From assembly GCA_965206025.1 (NCBI GenBank), contig CBDBIU010000003.1, positions 186,001 through 250,000 of the forward strand: a stretch of 64,000 bases of DNA. The letters run 5' to 3'. The position numbers were made by a program, and so were the translations under genes. This DNA is from G963668345 sp965206025 (lineage in GTDB: Bacteria; Acidobacteriota; Terriglobia; Bryobacterales; UBA6623). Positions within the stretch are counted from its first letter, which is position 1. Each line of letters starts with the position of its first letter. The notes below the pieces were generated by a model. The model was not told the DNA's origin, searched no databases, and saw only the letters and a program-made list of their open reading frames with translations. Positions 9,079-17,943 of this stretch are shown one piece after another.

Positions 9079-9842
9079 ATGAGAAACCTGACGAGCATAC
9101 TGATCTGTGTCTTGAGCTTTGAGGCTGCTCTCGCCGGACAGACGCGCAGGGACGCCTTCGTTTTGCCGGGCGATCGGGTGATTCCGCAAGTTGCTACCGG
9201 TGGCGATGCCTTTTTCATGTCCTTCCAGTTCGTAAATTTTACCGACGGCCCGGCGACCGTTCAGGTGTCGTTCTTCGATGGCTTGGGTCTTCCGATGATG
9301 ATTTCCTACGAGCAGGACGGGGCGCCGTGGACAGACAGCGTGCTGAGTGACACGATCGCGCCGGGAGGGATCGAGTTCGCGGTTACTTCGCCTTCGGGTC
9401 CCGTGCAGATCGGGTACGCTTTGGTGGAAAGCATTCCGGAAGACGCCGTCGCAGTGAGCACGGCTTTCAATCAGATCGTGCCGGGGCGGCCGTTGTTTCA
9501 GTCGTTCGTTCCGATGTCGACGGTGCTGCACAACCGATTCTTCGTGCCGTTTCTCAACGCCGGCGCCTTGACGGGTGCGATTGCCGTGGTCTCCCTCGTG
9601 GCCAGGATGTGACGTTCACCGCCAGGGACAATGGCGGAGTCGACCTGTGCAACGATACGCAGTCATTCGGAGCCGGTGAGCACGTGGCCTTCGTCATTCA
9701 TGACCGGCTTGCCTGCACGGCGGGTATCGACGGCGTGCTGGAGGTGCGGGGATCCTCGCTCGGTCTGGCGGGATTTGGCGTAACCGCCCAAGATGAGGGG
9801 GCGTTTGTGACGCAGCCCGTCTACGGCGAGATCCCCGACTAA
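9079..9842 (+). pseudogene. Secreted protein of unknown function, frameshifted
   Basis: Two frames together make one protein. Frame one (9079-9612) starts MRNLTSILICVLSFEAALAG, a signal peptide, with AAGGGG seven bases upstream of ATG 9079. It stops at TGA 9612. Frame two (9609-9842) continues with VTFTARDNGG and ends FVTQPVYGEIPD. The intact paralogue at 58940-59815 runs through the same points without a break: both share FIPQVA/VIPQVA, IVPGRPLF/IVPPRPLF, STVL, LNA, VSLV/VALV, and a final GFGV/GVGIWA...FVTQP. The break near 9605 is therefore a frameshift, though GTGA overlap would allow coupled reinitiation. No enzymatic function can be assigned; the paralogue suggests an extracellular beta-rich protein. 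Confidence 0.65.
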
Positions 9843-9893
9843 GGGACCGATGCGGAGGAGCAGGAAGGTCCCAACCAGGTGCGAGGGAATCCC

Positions 9894-11540
9894 ATGAACG
9901 GCAAACGATTAGTCCTTCGCTGTGGCTGCTTGCTGCTAACGGCGCTCTTCGTGAGTTTCGTCCCGACGCCCGCCCGCGGCCAGCTTTCCTCGGCGGGAAA
10001 CCAGTTCTGGCATCAAGACAGCCCAAATCTGGCCGGTACGAACGAAGAGTTCGACCAGTTTGGCGGCGCCGTGGCGAGCGGTGACTTCAACAACGACGGG
10101 TACGCCGATCTGGCCGTCGGCGTCCCGCGGGAAGACGTCAGATCCGTCGTCGATGCCGGCGCCGTCGACGTGATCTACGGCGCCGAAAAGGGGCTTTCCG
10201 CGGATAGCAGCCAGCGCTGGAGCCAGGACACATTCGGTATCGTAGGGACGCCCGAGGAGGGGGATCTGTTCGGGTCCTCCATCGCCGCGGGCGACTATAA
10301 CGGAGACGGATACGACGATCTGGCCGTTGGCTCGCCCGGCGAGGGCGTGGCGTCGCAAATGAATGCCGGAGCGGTCAACGTTATCTACGGTGCTCCCGGG
10401 GGCTTGACCGTCATCGGCGACAGCCTCTGGACGCAGAATGTCGCCGGCATCGAGGACGGTGCACAAGCCGGCGATACGTTCGGCGGGGTATTAGCCGCGG
10501 GCGACTTCAACCATGACGGGTATGCCGACTTGGCCATCGGCGTACGCTTGGAAGATGTGGGGGGCAAAGCGGACGCCGGAGCGGTGAGCGTGATTTATGG
10601 CTCGGCTGAGGGGATCGGCGCCGCGGGCAACCAGTTCTGGCATCAGGACAGCCCCGACGTCGCGGACGTCGCCGAGGCCTCTGACGAGTTCGGTGGGTCG
10701 CTTGCCGTCGGTGACTTCAACAACGACGGTTACCACGACCTGGCCATCGGCGTGCGGTTGGAAAATATCGGCGGCATCATGGACGCCGGGTTGGTGAATG
10801 TAATCTACGGTGGCGACAACGGGCTCGCCGCGCCGGGCAACCAAGCCTGGAGTCAAAACTCCACGGATGTCCTTGACAACGCTGATTTCCGGGATTACTT
10901 AGGTTGGTCTCTCGCCAGCGGTGATTTCAACAACGATGGCTTCGACGATTTGGCCGTCGGCGCGGCGGGTGAAGATCTTCTGGGAGGCGGCGATGCCGGG
11001 CTGATCAATGTCATCTATGGCGCCGGCGGCGGGCTCTCCTCGGTGGGCAACCAAGTCTTCAGCCAGCAGACCCCGGGACTCCCCGGGGTTGTCGAAAAAA
11101 ACGACATGTTCGGGGAGAGTCTGACGGTTGGCGACTTCGACAACGACGGTTTCGACGACCTTGTCATTGGAGTCAATCGGGAAGACGTCGGAGTGGCCAC
11201 CGATGCCGGCGCCCTCCATGTGCTGCATGGAAGACCGGGAGGACTCAGCACCGATGCCAACCAGTTTTGGACCCAGGACAACGACGATATTCTGGATCAG
11301 GCGGAAGACGGCGACCGATTCGGTCTGGTTCTGGCCGCGGGCGATTTCAACCGGGATGGTTTCAGCGACCTGGCTGCTGGAGTTCCTTTCGAAGATCTAG
11401 CGGGCGTGGTGGCTGCCGGCGCTGTGAATGTGATTTACGGCGGCCGACCGGCCGATGTCTTCAGCGATCTCAGCAGGCAACTCCGCTCACTCCAGAGTAT
11501 CGTGGGTGATCTAGGAGGGTGGAGCGACTTCTTTCCCTAG
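9894..11540 (+). CDS. FG-GAP repeat (integrin-alpha-like propeller) secreted protein
   Basis: A 548-residue exported protein: signal peptide ending near PTPARG, then seven repeats of about 66 residues. Each carries a calcium-loop motif such as DFNNDGYADLAVGV, DYNGDGYDDLAVGS or DFNRDGFSDLAAGV, followed by GAVNVIYG. This is the FG-GAP/integrin alpha blade pattern, so it folds as a seven-bladed calcium-binding propeller outside the cytoplasm. ATG 9894 is chosen because AGGGA lies seven bases upstream and the signal peptide starts there. Its TAG stop is the first three bases of a palindromic repeat. It sits after the frameshifted secreted gene and may share its transcript. Ligand unknown. Confidence 0.88.
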   Translation: MNGKRLVLRCGCLLLTALFVSFVPTPARGQLSSAGNQFWHQDSPNLAGTNEEFDQFGGAVASGDFNNDGYADLAVGVPREDVRSVVDAGAVDVIYGAEKGLSADSSQRWSQDTFGIVGTPEEGDLFGSSIAAGDYNGDGYDDLAVGSPGEGVASQMNAGAVNVIYGAPGGLTVIGDSLWTQNVAGIEDGAQAGDTFGGVLAAGDFNHDGYADLAIGVRLEDVGGKADAGAVSVIYGSAEGIGAAGNQFWHQDSPDVADVAEASDEFGGSLAVGDFNNDGYHDLAIGVRLENIGGIMDAGLVNVIYGGDNGLAAPGNQAWSQNSTDVLDNADFRDYLGWSLASGDFNNDGFDDLAVGAAGEDLLGGGDAGLINVIYGAGGGLSSVGNQVFSQQTPGLPGVVEKNDMFGESLTVGDFDNDGFDDLVIGVNREDVGVATDAGALHVLHGRPGGLSTDANQFWTQDNDDILDQAEDGDRFGLVLAAGDFNRDGFSDLAAGVPFEDLAGVVAAGAVNVIYGGRPADVFSDLSRQLRSLQSIVGDLGGWSDFFP

Positions 11541-11591
11541 CCCGCTTTTTTCACCACGTGGCGAGGCGAAGTGCGTGAGAAAAGCAGGCTA
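11538..11591. repeat. Palindromic repeat between convergent genes
   Basis: TAGCCCGCTTTTTTCACCAC ... GTGCGTGAGAAAAGCAGGCTA, 54 bases. Its first three bases are the stop codon of the FG-GAP gene and its last bases overlap the stop of the convergent RraA-like gene. A hairpin here could act as a two-way transcription terminator. Confidence 0.75.
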
Positions 11592-12317
11592 ACGGTCCTG
11601 GCCCTCTTTGCTGTAGCTGTGCCCGCCGAGAATCTCGCGTATTTCCGCCGCGGAGCTTGCCTTCTCCAGAGCGCTTATTGTCTGTTCTTCCTGCTTCTGC
11701 AGAGCGGTGACGTTCTTCAGCACGGCCTCGATCTTGCCCGCGGGAAACTTGCAGGCGCCCGTCTCATCCATGTGGACGATCTCGCCGGGACTCACGTCCA
11801 TGCCGGCGATCGCCACCGGGACGTTGACCGCCTGAACCGCAAGATCGCCGTGCCCGGCCGTGGCGCCGCTCAAGACGTATTGAAACTTCATGGGGCGAAT
11901 CTCGTCGAGATCGCGGGAGGGGCCGTTTGAAATCGCACCGACGCAACCGACCGCTTTGAGCGCCGTGGTCATGATCCCGCCGGCGAGTCCGACCTTGCCG
12001 GCGAGCCGCCGCGGAAACTTCTGCTGGAACACGAGGATCGTCGGCTTTGGCGACGCGTCGAGCGCGTCGATGACGTCCATGAAGCTGAGACGGGAATAGC
12101 TCGGATCGGGAAGGCCATAGACGCAGGTCACCGCATAGCCTACCGTCCGTCCAAGCTCGGGGAACATGCAGCGCACGCTCTGGTCGGTATACCAGTTCTC
12201 GCTCCAGGGATTGTAGAGCCCCAGGCAAAGCGGGTTCGTCGGATAGGTCGCGACCACGTTGGTGATCGACGGCGTGTCAAACGTCTTCAGCGCTTCCAGT
12301 ATTTCTTGTTCACTCAT
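11589..12317 (-). CDS. RraA family protein (HMG aldolase-like)
   Basis: A 242-residue member of the RraA/dimethylmenaquinone methyltransferase-like family. The core motifs are FDTPSITNVV near residue 14, GYAVTCVYG, GGIMTTALKAVGCVGAISNGP continuing to SRDLDEI (the GG...G-N-G-x-x-R-D site in which Arg and Asp bind substrate and metal in 4-hydroxy-4-methyl-2-oxoglutarate aldolases), and the C-terminal VAIAGMDVSPGEIVHMDETGAC region. The family includes aldolases and regulators of RNase E; the context gives no pathway, so only the fold is certain. It is transcribed toward the FG-GAP gene and its TAA-side end merges with a palindromic repeat. Confidence 0.8.
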   Translation of the reverse strand: MSEQEILEALKTFDTPSITNVVATYPTNPLCLGLYNPWSENWYTDQSVRCMFPELGRTVGYAVTCVYGLPDPSYSRLSFMDVIDALDASPKPTILVFQQKFPRRLAGKVGLAGGIMTTALKAVGCVGAISNGPSRDLDEIRPMKFQYVLSGATAGHGDLAVQAVNVPVAIAGMDVSPGEIVHMDETGACKFPAGKIEAVLKNVTALQKQEEQTISALEKASSAAEIREILGGHSYSKEGQDR

Positions 12318-12868
12318 CGATTGTCTCCCATGAGGCGACGAACATCAGGCGATCGAAAAGCAGGTTAACCGGCCTCCGAATTTTGGCCTGGCGCTTCGAA
12401 TCACGTTGCCTCTTCCAGGCGAGCCAGTCTAAACTCGCCTAGGGTTCGCCCACGACGAAACCGCGACACAGAGGGCGCGGCTGCACCCGGCGGAACTCCC
12501 AATTAAACCCCTTAGCGACCCGCGAGTCAACAATTCTCCAGTCCTGGACGAAGAATCCCGGTCCATTGCGCCCCGTGCCGCACGCCTCCGCTGAATCAGT
12601 TGATGGGCTTCTTTTCCGGACACGGGGAGCCGCACTGTCCTTCCAAAGGCCACATGTTGAGACCCCGGGGTCACCCGCGCCACACGCTGCTTGCCGCACC
12701 CGACATGCGTACAACTGTGTCGTGGGTCGGGCGCGATCCATCGCGTCCGCTTGCCGACATACTGTACGCTGGGCGATATACACGAACTGTTGCCGCGAGA
12801 CTCGGCCACCGGGGCTTTCGCCCCAATCGTTGTGACAGCGGGGGGGAAGAGCGGGCTAGGTCCACACT
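12318..12868. other. Non-coding stretch with repeat-derived right end
   Basis: No gene is visible. The last 150 bases (about 12705-12858) resemble the long palindromic repeats: GGGCGCGATCCATCGCG, TGTTGCCGCGAG, CTTTCGCC and a terminal AGAGCGGGCTA ten bases before the next ATG. The repeat therefore makes up the leader of the following glycosyltransferase gene. Confidence 0.55.
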
Positions 12869-15171
12869 ATGACGCAAGAGCAGTCCCAGCACCGCCGATG
12901 CGAAACGCTGCTTCAAGCGGCGCTGTCGGTCCTGCTTGTGTTCGCGGCGGCTGCGTTTGCCGCCATCTGGGGCGTGCCGGCGGAGTGGATTCGTGCGCTT
13001 GTGCCACTGACCGAGCCCGACGGTTCGGCCGCCCCGTTGAGCGACTCGACGGTGGGCATGGTGAAGACCGCCAGCCTGGTGTTGGGGACTGGCTGGCTGG
13101 CGCTGGCCGCCGCGACCGTTATCTTTCGCCGCCGGCTGGCCGCGCCCCTGGGGCGGCTCTGTAGCGACGGGGCGAGCTTTGCCGGCTTGCCGCGGTCCGA
13201 CTTTCGACTGTGGCGGCGCACGGATCGCTGGGCGCTCCCGGCTCTTCTGCTATTGACGTTCATCGCCGGCGCATTGCGTTGGGCTTTGCTCGATCATCCC
13301 ATGCGCTACGACGAGGCGCATACCTTTCTGCGCTGGATCAGCCGGGGGTTCTTCGATGTCATCTCCGACTATCACGAACCCAACAACCACATCGCACATA
13401 CCATTCTGTCCTGGGTTGCTTATACTCTCTGGGGCAATGAACCGGCCATCCTGAGGCTTCCGGCATGGACGGCGGGCGTTCTGTTGGTTCCCGGTAGTTA
13501 CTGGATGACGCGGAGACTGTTCGGGTCCCGGCCTGCGTGGATCGCCGCCGGATTTGTCGCCGCTTCACCTATTCTGATTGACTACTCGATCAATGCGCGC
13601 GGCTACACGCTGGTGGCTCTGTTCTTTGTTCTCGGATGCATCCTCGCCTCCTACCAAAGTGAGCACGCCACCCTGACGGGAGCGGCGCTGCTGGTCTTTG
13701 TCCTGGCGCTCGGCTGCTACACCATTCCCACGGCCCTCTATGGCGCAGGGATCATCGCCTTGTGGCTGTTGCTCGCAACGACGGCGGCGAGTCGGAGACG
13801 AATGGCGGTTCAGATCACGATCGGCGCCGGCGCGGTGTTGTTGGTCGTCGCGGTGCTCTATCTCCCGGTCCTTATTCGCAGCGGAGTCCAGGTTATCCTT
13901 GCCAACCGCTACGTCCAACCGCTGCCTTTCAGCCTGTGGATCGATCTCGGCGCGCGGCGTCTCGACTTGCTTTGGAGATGCTGGAGCGGCGATCACACCC
14001 CGCTGGTGGCGGTATTGCTGGCGGCCGGGACCATCGGTTTCCTCTGGAGCCTGCGCTCGCAAGAGTCCGTCCGCCGGGCGGCCATCGCCATGATTGGCTT
14101 GGTCGTGCCTCTCACCGTGCTGCAACGAGTGGCCCCGGAGCCCCGGGTTTTCAGCATCCTGCTGCCGCTTGTCTATGGGCTTCTGGCCGCGGGCTTGACG
14201 TACCTGTTCGACCGCCTTGCTGCCGGCTGGAAGAAGCCGTTGCTGGGGGTTTCGATGGTCCTCGCGCTGGCTCTCGCCCTCTCGACAGCCGGGACACGGT
14301 TTGGCCGGCCCTCTCCATTGTGCTGCCTGCAACGGGGCCTGTTCACCGATGGCGAACAGATCGTCAATGACTTGCGAGCCGAGTTGCAGCCGGGAGACGT
14401 AATCCTCACACCGGCGATGACTCTCGTCTCCGGCTCGATCCAATACTGGCTCTTCCGGGTTTTTAGTGGGTGGCCAACGGGTAGCCGGCTCCTCCATCCT
14501 GCCGACCCGACGTCGCCCGCAGTCACATCGGAGCCCAAAAGGCGGCCAAGAAATCCCCAAATACCCTACACGCCAGTCCGGTCGTGGGCAACTCGTAAAG
14601 GGAATAAGACACTGATAAACAGGGAGTTATCTCTTTGAGTGTGGCCACTGGATGACAGTTGTGGATCTGCATTTCACAGCCTTCGGGAGACTGTACGACT
14701 ACCTGCCAGCAGCCTTGCTCTACTCGTAACCCTTTGTTTATCAGTAATTCTTTTTGGCCAACGCAGTCGCCGCCCGGCCTTGGGGGCCGTAGAGTTGTCA
14801 CGAAGCCCTTGAATGGCACCGAAGCAGGCTCCGGGAGGTCGGCCTCACAGTGGCGAGGGATCCGTCACTCACCGCCGCCAGCCACTAAAATCCCAGAAGA
14901 GCCCCAATACTATCTCAGCGCCGCGGGGCTGCCGCTTTCCTACCAGCGGGGATTCAAACCGGATTGGGGTCCGGATCAGCTTGACGGCGTGCGGCGCGCC
15001 TTCGCGGTCATCCCGTCCTATGACCCAGTCTGCGCCATGGAGGACCCCGCCCATTTACGGCATCTTCAGGTCGATGACAGTCTGCTACAGAACCGTTTTC
15101 TCGCGCCACGGCTCGCCGCCGAGTACCCGCGGTGCAGAGTGTATCGCTTGGATCGAAGAGCCTTGCCGTAA
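12869..15171 (+). pseudogene. GT-C membrane glycosyltransferase interrupted by a 456-bp element
   Basis: A polytopic membrane protein of the ArnT/PMT (GT39-like) kind. It has an N-terminal transmembrane segment, a second hydrophobic segment, then the periplasmic loop HPMRYDEAHTFLRWISRG with the Asp-Glu pair typical of GT-C enzymes that use polyprenyl-phosphate sugars, HEPNNHIAHTIL, and about nine more hydrophobic helices. At codon 527 a 456-bp element begins (14448) and the frame runs into it, ending at 14638 as a 589-residue chimera. Removing 14448-14911 (element plus one target duplicate) restores an open frame that reads GSIQYYLSAAGLPLSYQRGF and ends at TAA 15171, giving 612 residues. The gene is thus a recent insertion mutant lacking its natural C-terminal domain. 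Confidence 0.88.
14448..14903 (-). mobile_element. 456-bp MITE-like element, ISL3-type ends, copy 1
   Basis: The left end GGCTCTTCCGGGTTTTTAGT and the right end, read inward, GGCTCTTCTGGGATTTTAGT are inverted repeats of about 26 bases. The element is flanked on both sides by CCAATACT (14440-14447 and 14904-14911), a perfect 8-bp target duplication. GGCTCTT ends and 8-bp duplications are characteristic of the ISL3 family. It has no transposase, so it is probably moved in trans. An inverted, nearly identical copy lies at 39489-39944. The only long frame (14523-14819, minus strand, 98 residues, LLINKGLRVEQGCW...) is retained in both copies but matches nothing I recognise. Internal CTGATAAACA sequences occur in inverted orientation. 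Confidence 0.9.
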
Positions 15172-15382
15172 CAGGTCTGGGCGGGATGATCCCACCCGGA
15201 GGGAGAAAGCAGTTGTCGATCGATATAAGGCGAGGGGATCGAGATCGCGTGTGGATGCCATCAACAAGAAGGGGCTAGGTTGAGGGCCCGAGGGGTCTGC
15301 TTCAATCACCCGAGCATTTGCTATCTTAGGCCGTGGTTCTGGAGGCGGACGCTCGCGAGGCCGAACACGGGAGACGACGGAG

Positions 15383-16015
15383 GTGACAGACCAGTGGACA
15401 ATTCGAGGTGTCGAGTATTCCAACTGCAACTGCAACTACGGTTGTCCCTGCCAGTTCAACGCGCCGACCACACATGGCCACTGCGAGGCTGTGGGCTGCG
15501 GTTACATCAAAGAGGGCCACTTCAACGAGACTCGGCTCGACGGTCTGAATTGGGTCCTATTGCTCCAGTGGCCAGGTGAAGTCGCGGACGGAAACGGCAA
15601 ACAGCAGGTCATCATCGACGAGAAGGCGGATAGCCATCAGCGGGAAGCTCTGCGCAAGATCCTCCACGGCGAGTCGACGACAGCGGGAGCAACGCACTTC
15701 TTCGTCTACAACAGCACGATGTCGGAAGTGCTCGAAACCCTCTATGCCCCGGTCGAGCTCGACATCGATGTGGAAGCCCGCAAAGCGCATCTGCGGGTAC
15801 CCGGGGTAGTGGAATCCACAGGCTCCCCGATCATCAATCCGCACTCGGGGGACGGGTACCGGGCGCGGATCAATCTGCCGAACGGCTTCGAGTACACCGT
15901 GGCCGAGATGGGATCGGGAACCTCAAAGGCGACGGCAGGGATTAAGTTGGATCTCTCCGACAGCTATGGACAGTTCTCCATCCTTCACATGAATCAGGAC
16001 GACGTGATCCGGTAA
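15383..16015 (+). CDS. DUF1326 domain protein
   Basis: A 210-residue soluble protein of family DUF1326. The N-terminal cysteine cluster YSNCNCNYGCPCQFNAPTTHG is the family hallmark and looks like a metal or redox site; GYIKEGHFNETRLDGLNW and the C-terminal SGTSKATAG...FSILHMNQDDV are also typical. The start is GTG 15383; the only Shine-Dalgarno-like GGAGG overlaps it, which is unusual, but no earlier start exists in frame. A DUF2182 membrane protein follows after 26 bases. These two families often occur together, so they probably work as one unit, perhaps in copper or other metal handling; that role is inference. Confidence 0.88.
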   Translation: MTDQWTIRGVEYSNCNCNYGCPCQFNAPTTHGHCEAVGCGYIKEGHFNETRLDGLNWVLLLQWPGEVADGNGKQQVIIDEKADSHQREALRKILHGESTTAGATHFFVYNSTMSEVLETLYAPVELDIDVEARKAHLRVPGVVESTGSPIINPHSGDGYRARINLPNGFEYTVAEMGSGTSKATAGIKLDLSDSYGQFSILHMNQDDVIR

Positions 16016-16041
16016 TCACCGGATAGCCGTTCCGTCTGAGC

Positions 16042-16809
16042 ATGGAAAACATCCTGCTTCCCAGACGCGACCGCGACGCGATTCTCACTGCGCTGTTCGC
16101 GCTTACGGTTTTGTCGTGGGCTTATCTGGTCCACATGGCGGCGGGAATGGACATGAGAACCATGGAGCCGCGCGCGATCCTGCAGATCCGACCGTGGGCT
16201 TTTGCGGACTTCATCTTCATGTTCGTGATGTGGACGGTCATGATGGTGGGCATGATGGTGCCGACGGCGATTCCTATGACGCTGATCTACGCGGCGGTGG
16301 TGCGGAAGGCAGCCCTTCAAGGAAGCCCAGTCCCTTCGGCCATGATCTTCATCGGCGGTTATGTCACGATGTGGACGATCTTTGGCGCCGGGGCAACGGT
16401 AGCTCAGTGGGCACTTGATCAAGCAGCACTTCTGTCCCCGATGATGGTAGCGAACAGTCCTTGGTTGGGAGCCTTTTTATTGATCGCCGGCGGCGTGTAC
16501 CAAATAACGCCCGCCAAGAATGCCTGCTTACGGCATTGCCGCTCTCCCGCGCATTTCATCTCGGAACGCCGGCGTGCTGGGCGAGGTGGGACTTTCCGGA
16601 TGGGTTTGAAGCATGGGGCTTACTGCTTGGGATGCTGCTGGGCCTTGATGGGCCTACTGTTCTTCGGAGGCGTCATGAATCTGCTCTGGATAGCCGGTAT
16701 CAGCCTCTTTGTGCTTCTAGAGAAGATTCTGCCATTCGGTAGCGGTGGAGGACGGATTGCCGGAATTGCGATGGTGGCTTGTGGCTTGATCGTGCTAAGT
16801 CGACTCTAG
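16042..16809 (+). CDS. DUF2182 integral membrane protein
   Basis: A 255-residue predicted metal-binding membrane protein (DUF2182) with about six or seven hydrophobic helices. Family signatures are FMFVMWTVMMVGMMVPT (a Met-rich helix around residues 55-72), GGYVTMWTIFG, ITPAKNACLRHCRSP, and LKHGAYCLGCCWALMGLLF. The methionines, cysteines and histidine suggest copper or another soft metal. It sits directly after its usual partner DUF1326 and is probably co-transcribed with it. Its TAG stop is the first triplet of a 40-bp palindrome that could terminate the transcript. Confidence 0.88.
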   Translation: MENILLPRRDRDAILTALFALTVLSWAYLVHMAAGMDMRTMEPRAILQIRPWAFADFIFMFVMWTVMMVGMMVPTAIPMTLIYAAVVRKAALQGSPVPSAMIFIGGYVTMWTIFGAGATVAQWALDQAALLSPMMVANSPWLGAFLLIAGGVYQITPAKNACLRHCRSPAHFISERRRAGRGGTFRMGLKHGAYCLGCCWALMGLLFFGGVMNLLWIAGISLFVLLEKILPFGSGGGRIAGIAMVACGLIVLSRL

Positions 16810-16846
16810 CCCGCTTTTCTCGCCACGTGGTGAGAAAAGCGGGCTA
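16807..16846. repeat. 40-bp near-perfect palindrome, possible bidirectional terminator
   Basis: The two 20-base halves TAGCCCGCTTTTCTCGCCAC and GTGGTGAGAAAAGCGGGCTA are inverted repeats with one mismatch. It sits exactly between convergent genes and overlaps both ends: stop TAG of DUF2182 and the stop of the glutaminase. It is the minimal form of the dispersed family, so it may be two element ends joined. Confidence 0.85.
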
Positions 16847-17902
16847 TGTGGCTTCTGAAACGCTGCTCGAAGCGCGCGCTGGCTTCTCGACCAATTGATC
16901 GAGCGAAGGGCGCAGACCCACGGACTCGAATACGTGGAGATTTAATTTCTCCGACAGCGCCTGGCAGACTTTCAGTCCACGCGCGCTCGTGCCTTTCGCG
17001 TCCAGGCGAGGGGAGTAAACGCCGATTCCCATCATGCCTGGAACAACAGCAATGATGCCGCCGCCGACACCGCTCTTAGCGGGCAGCCCGACTTTGTGCG
17101 CCCATTCACCGGCGAAGTCGTACATGCCGCAGGTGTACATCATGCACAGGATGTCCTTCACGTACTCCGCCGACAGCGCTTGCTCGCCGCTCACCGGATT
17201 CCGCCCGCCGCTGGCCAGCGTCGCACCCATCATCGCCAAGTCAAGCGCGCTGACCAAGACCGAGCACTGCTGGAAGTAAAGCTCGAGCGATTGGTCGACC
17301 ACGTCGCTGACCATGCCGAAGTTCAGCATCAGGTTCGCGACGGCGCGGTTGCGGTGCCCGGTCGTGCGCTCGGAAAGGAACACGGAAGAGTCGACCTGCA
17401 CGGGGTGTCCGACATGGCGGGCGAACATCGTTAGCATGCGGTTGAGACGGTTCGGCAGGTCGGCGCCCTTGATCATGTCGGTCGTTGCGATGGCACCGGC
17501 GTTGACCATCGGGTTGAAGGGCCTGTTGGACTGCTCGTCGAGCACGATGGCGTTAAAAGCGTCTCCGGAAGGCTCGACACCTACCCGGCTCAGAACGTAA
17601 TCCCGGCCGTTGTCCTCGAGCGCTAGGCCATAGATGAAAGGTTTCGAGCAGGACTGGATCGTGAAGGTCTGTTTCGAGTCGCCTATCTCGAAGACATGGC
17701 CTTCGGTCGTAACCACGCAGAGTCCGAACCACTCCGGATCTGCGCGCGTCAGCTCGGGAATGTAGTCGGCGACAGCACCGTCCTTGATTTCTTCTACCTC
17801 GCGGTAGATGGTCCGGAGCGTCTCCCGGAAGGGAGACGTCGTGGACTTCATGCGCTTGACCAGCGCTTCCACGTGGTCGGTGGCACCCCGATCGTTTTTC
17901 AT
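16844..17902 (-). CDS. glsA: Glutaminase
   Basis: A 352-residue glutaminase of the serine-dependent beta-lactamase-like family, hydrolysing glutamine to glutamate and ammonia. The catalytic S-x-x-K is SCSKP at residues 84-88; other family marks are VGVEPSGDAFNAI, RPFNPMVNAGAI, FLSERTTGHRNRAVANLM, LYFQQCSVLVSALDLAMMGATLA, CGMYDFAGEWAHKVGLPAKSGVGGGI and the C-terminal GNS-like YSPRLDAKGTS. ATG 17902 is chosen: it gives the normal family length and leaves a 41-bp gap to the ParA-like gene, whereas the start at 18019 would overlap that gene. It is last in an FHA - ParA - glutaminase unit, unusual company for this enzyme. Confidence 0.9.
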   Translation of the reverse strand: MKNDRGATDHVEALVKRMKSTTSPFRETLRTIYREVEEIKDGAVADYIPELTRADPEWFGLCVVTTEGHVFEIGDSKQTFTIQSCSKPFIYGLALEDNGRDYVLSRVGVEPSGDAFNAIVLDEQSNRPFNPMVNAGAIATTDMIKGADLPNRLNRMLTMFARHVGHPVQVDSSVFLSERTTGHRNRAVANLMLNFGMVSDVVDQSLELYFQQCSVLVSALDLAMMGATLASGGRNPVSGEQALSAEYVKDILCMMYTCGMYDFAGEWAHKVGLPAKSGVGGGIIAVVPGMMGIGVYSPRLDAKGTSARGLKVCQALSEKLNLHVFESVGLRPSLDQLVEKPARASSSVSEAT

Positions 17903-17943
17903 GGTCTCTAATGTCTCGGCGGCACATCGAAGGCCTGCCCGCC

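Noticed and set aside
13565..14560. 331-codon open frame on the minus strand
   Set aside because: Antisense to the glycosyltransferase and crosses the element boundary, so it cannot be an old gene.
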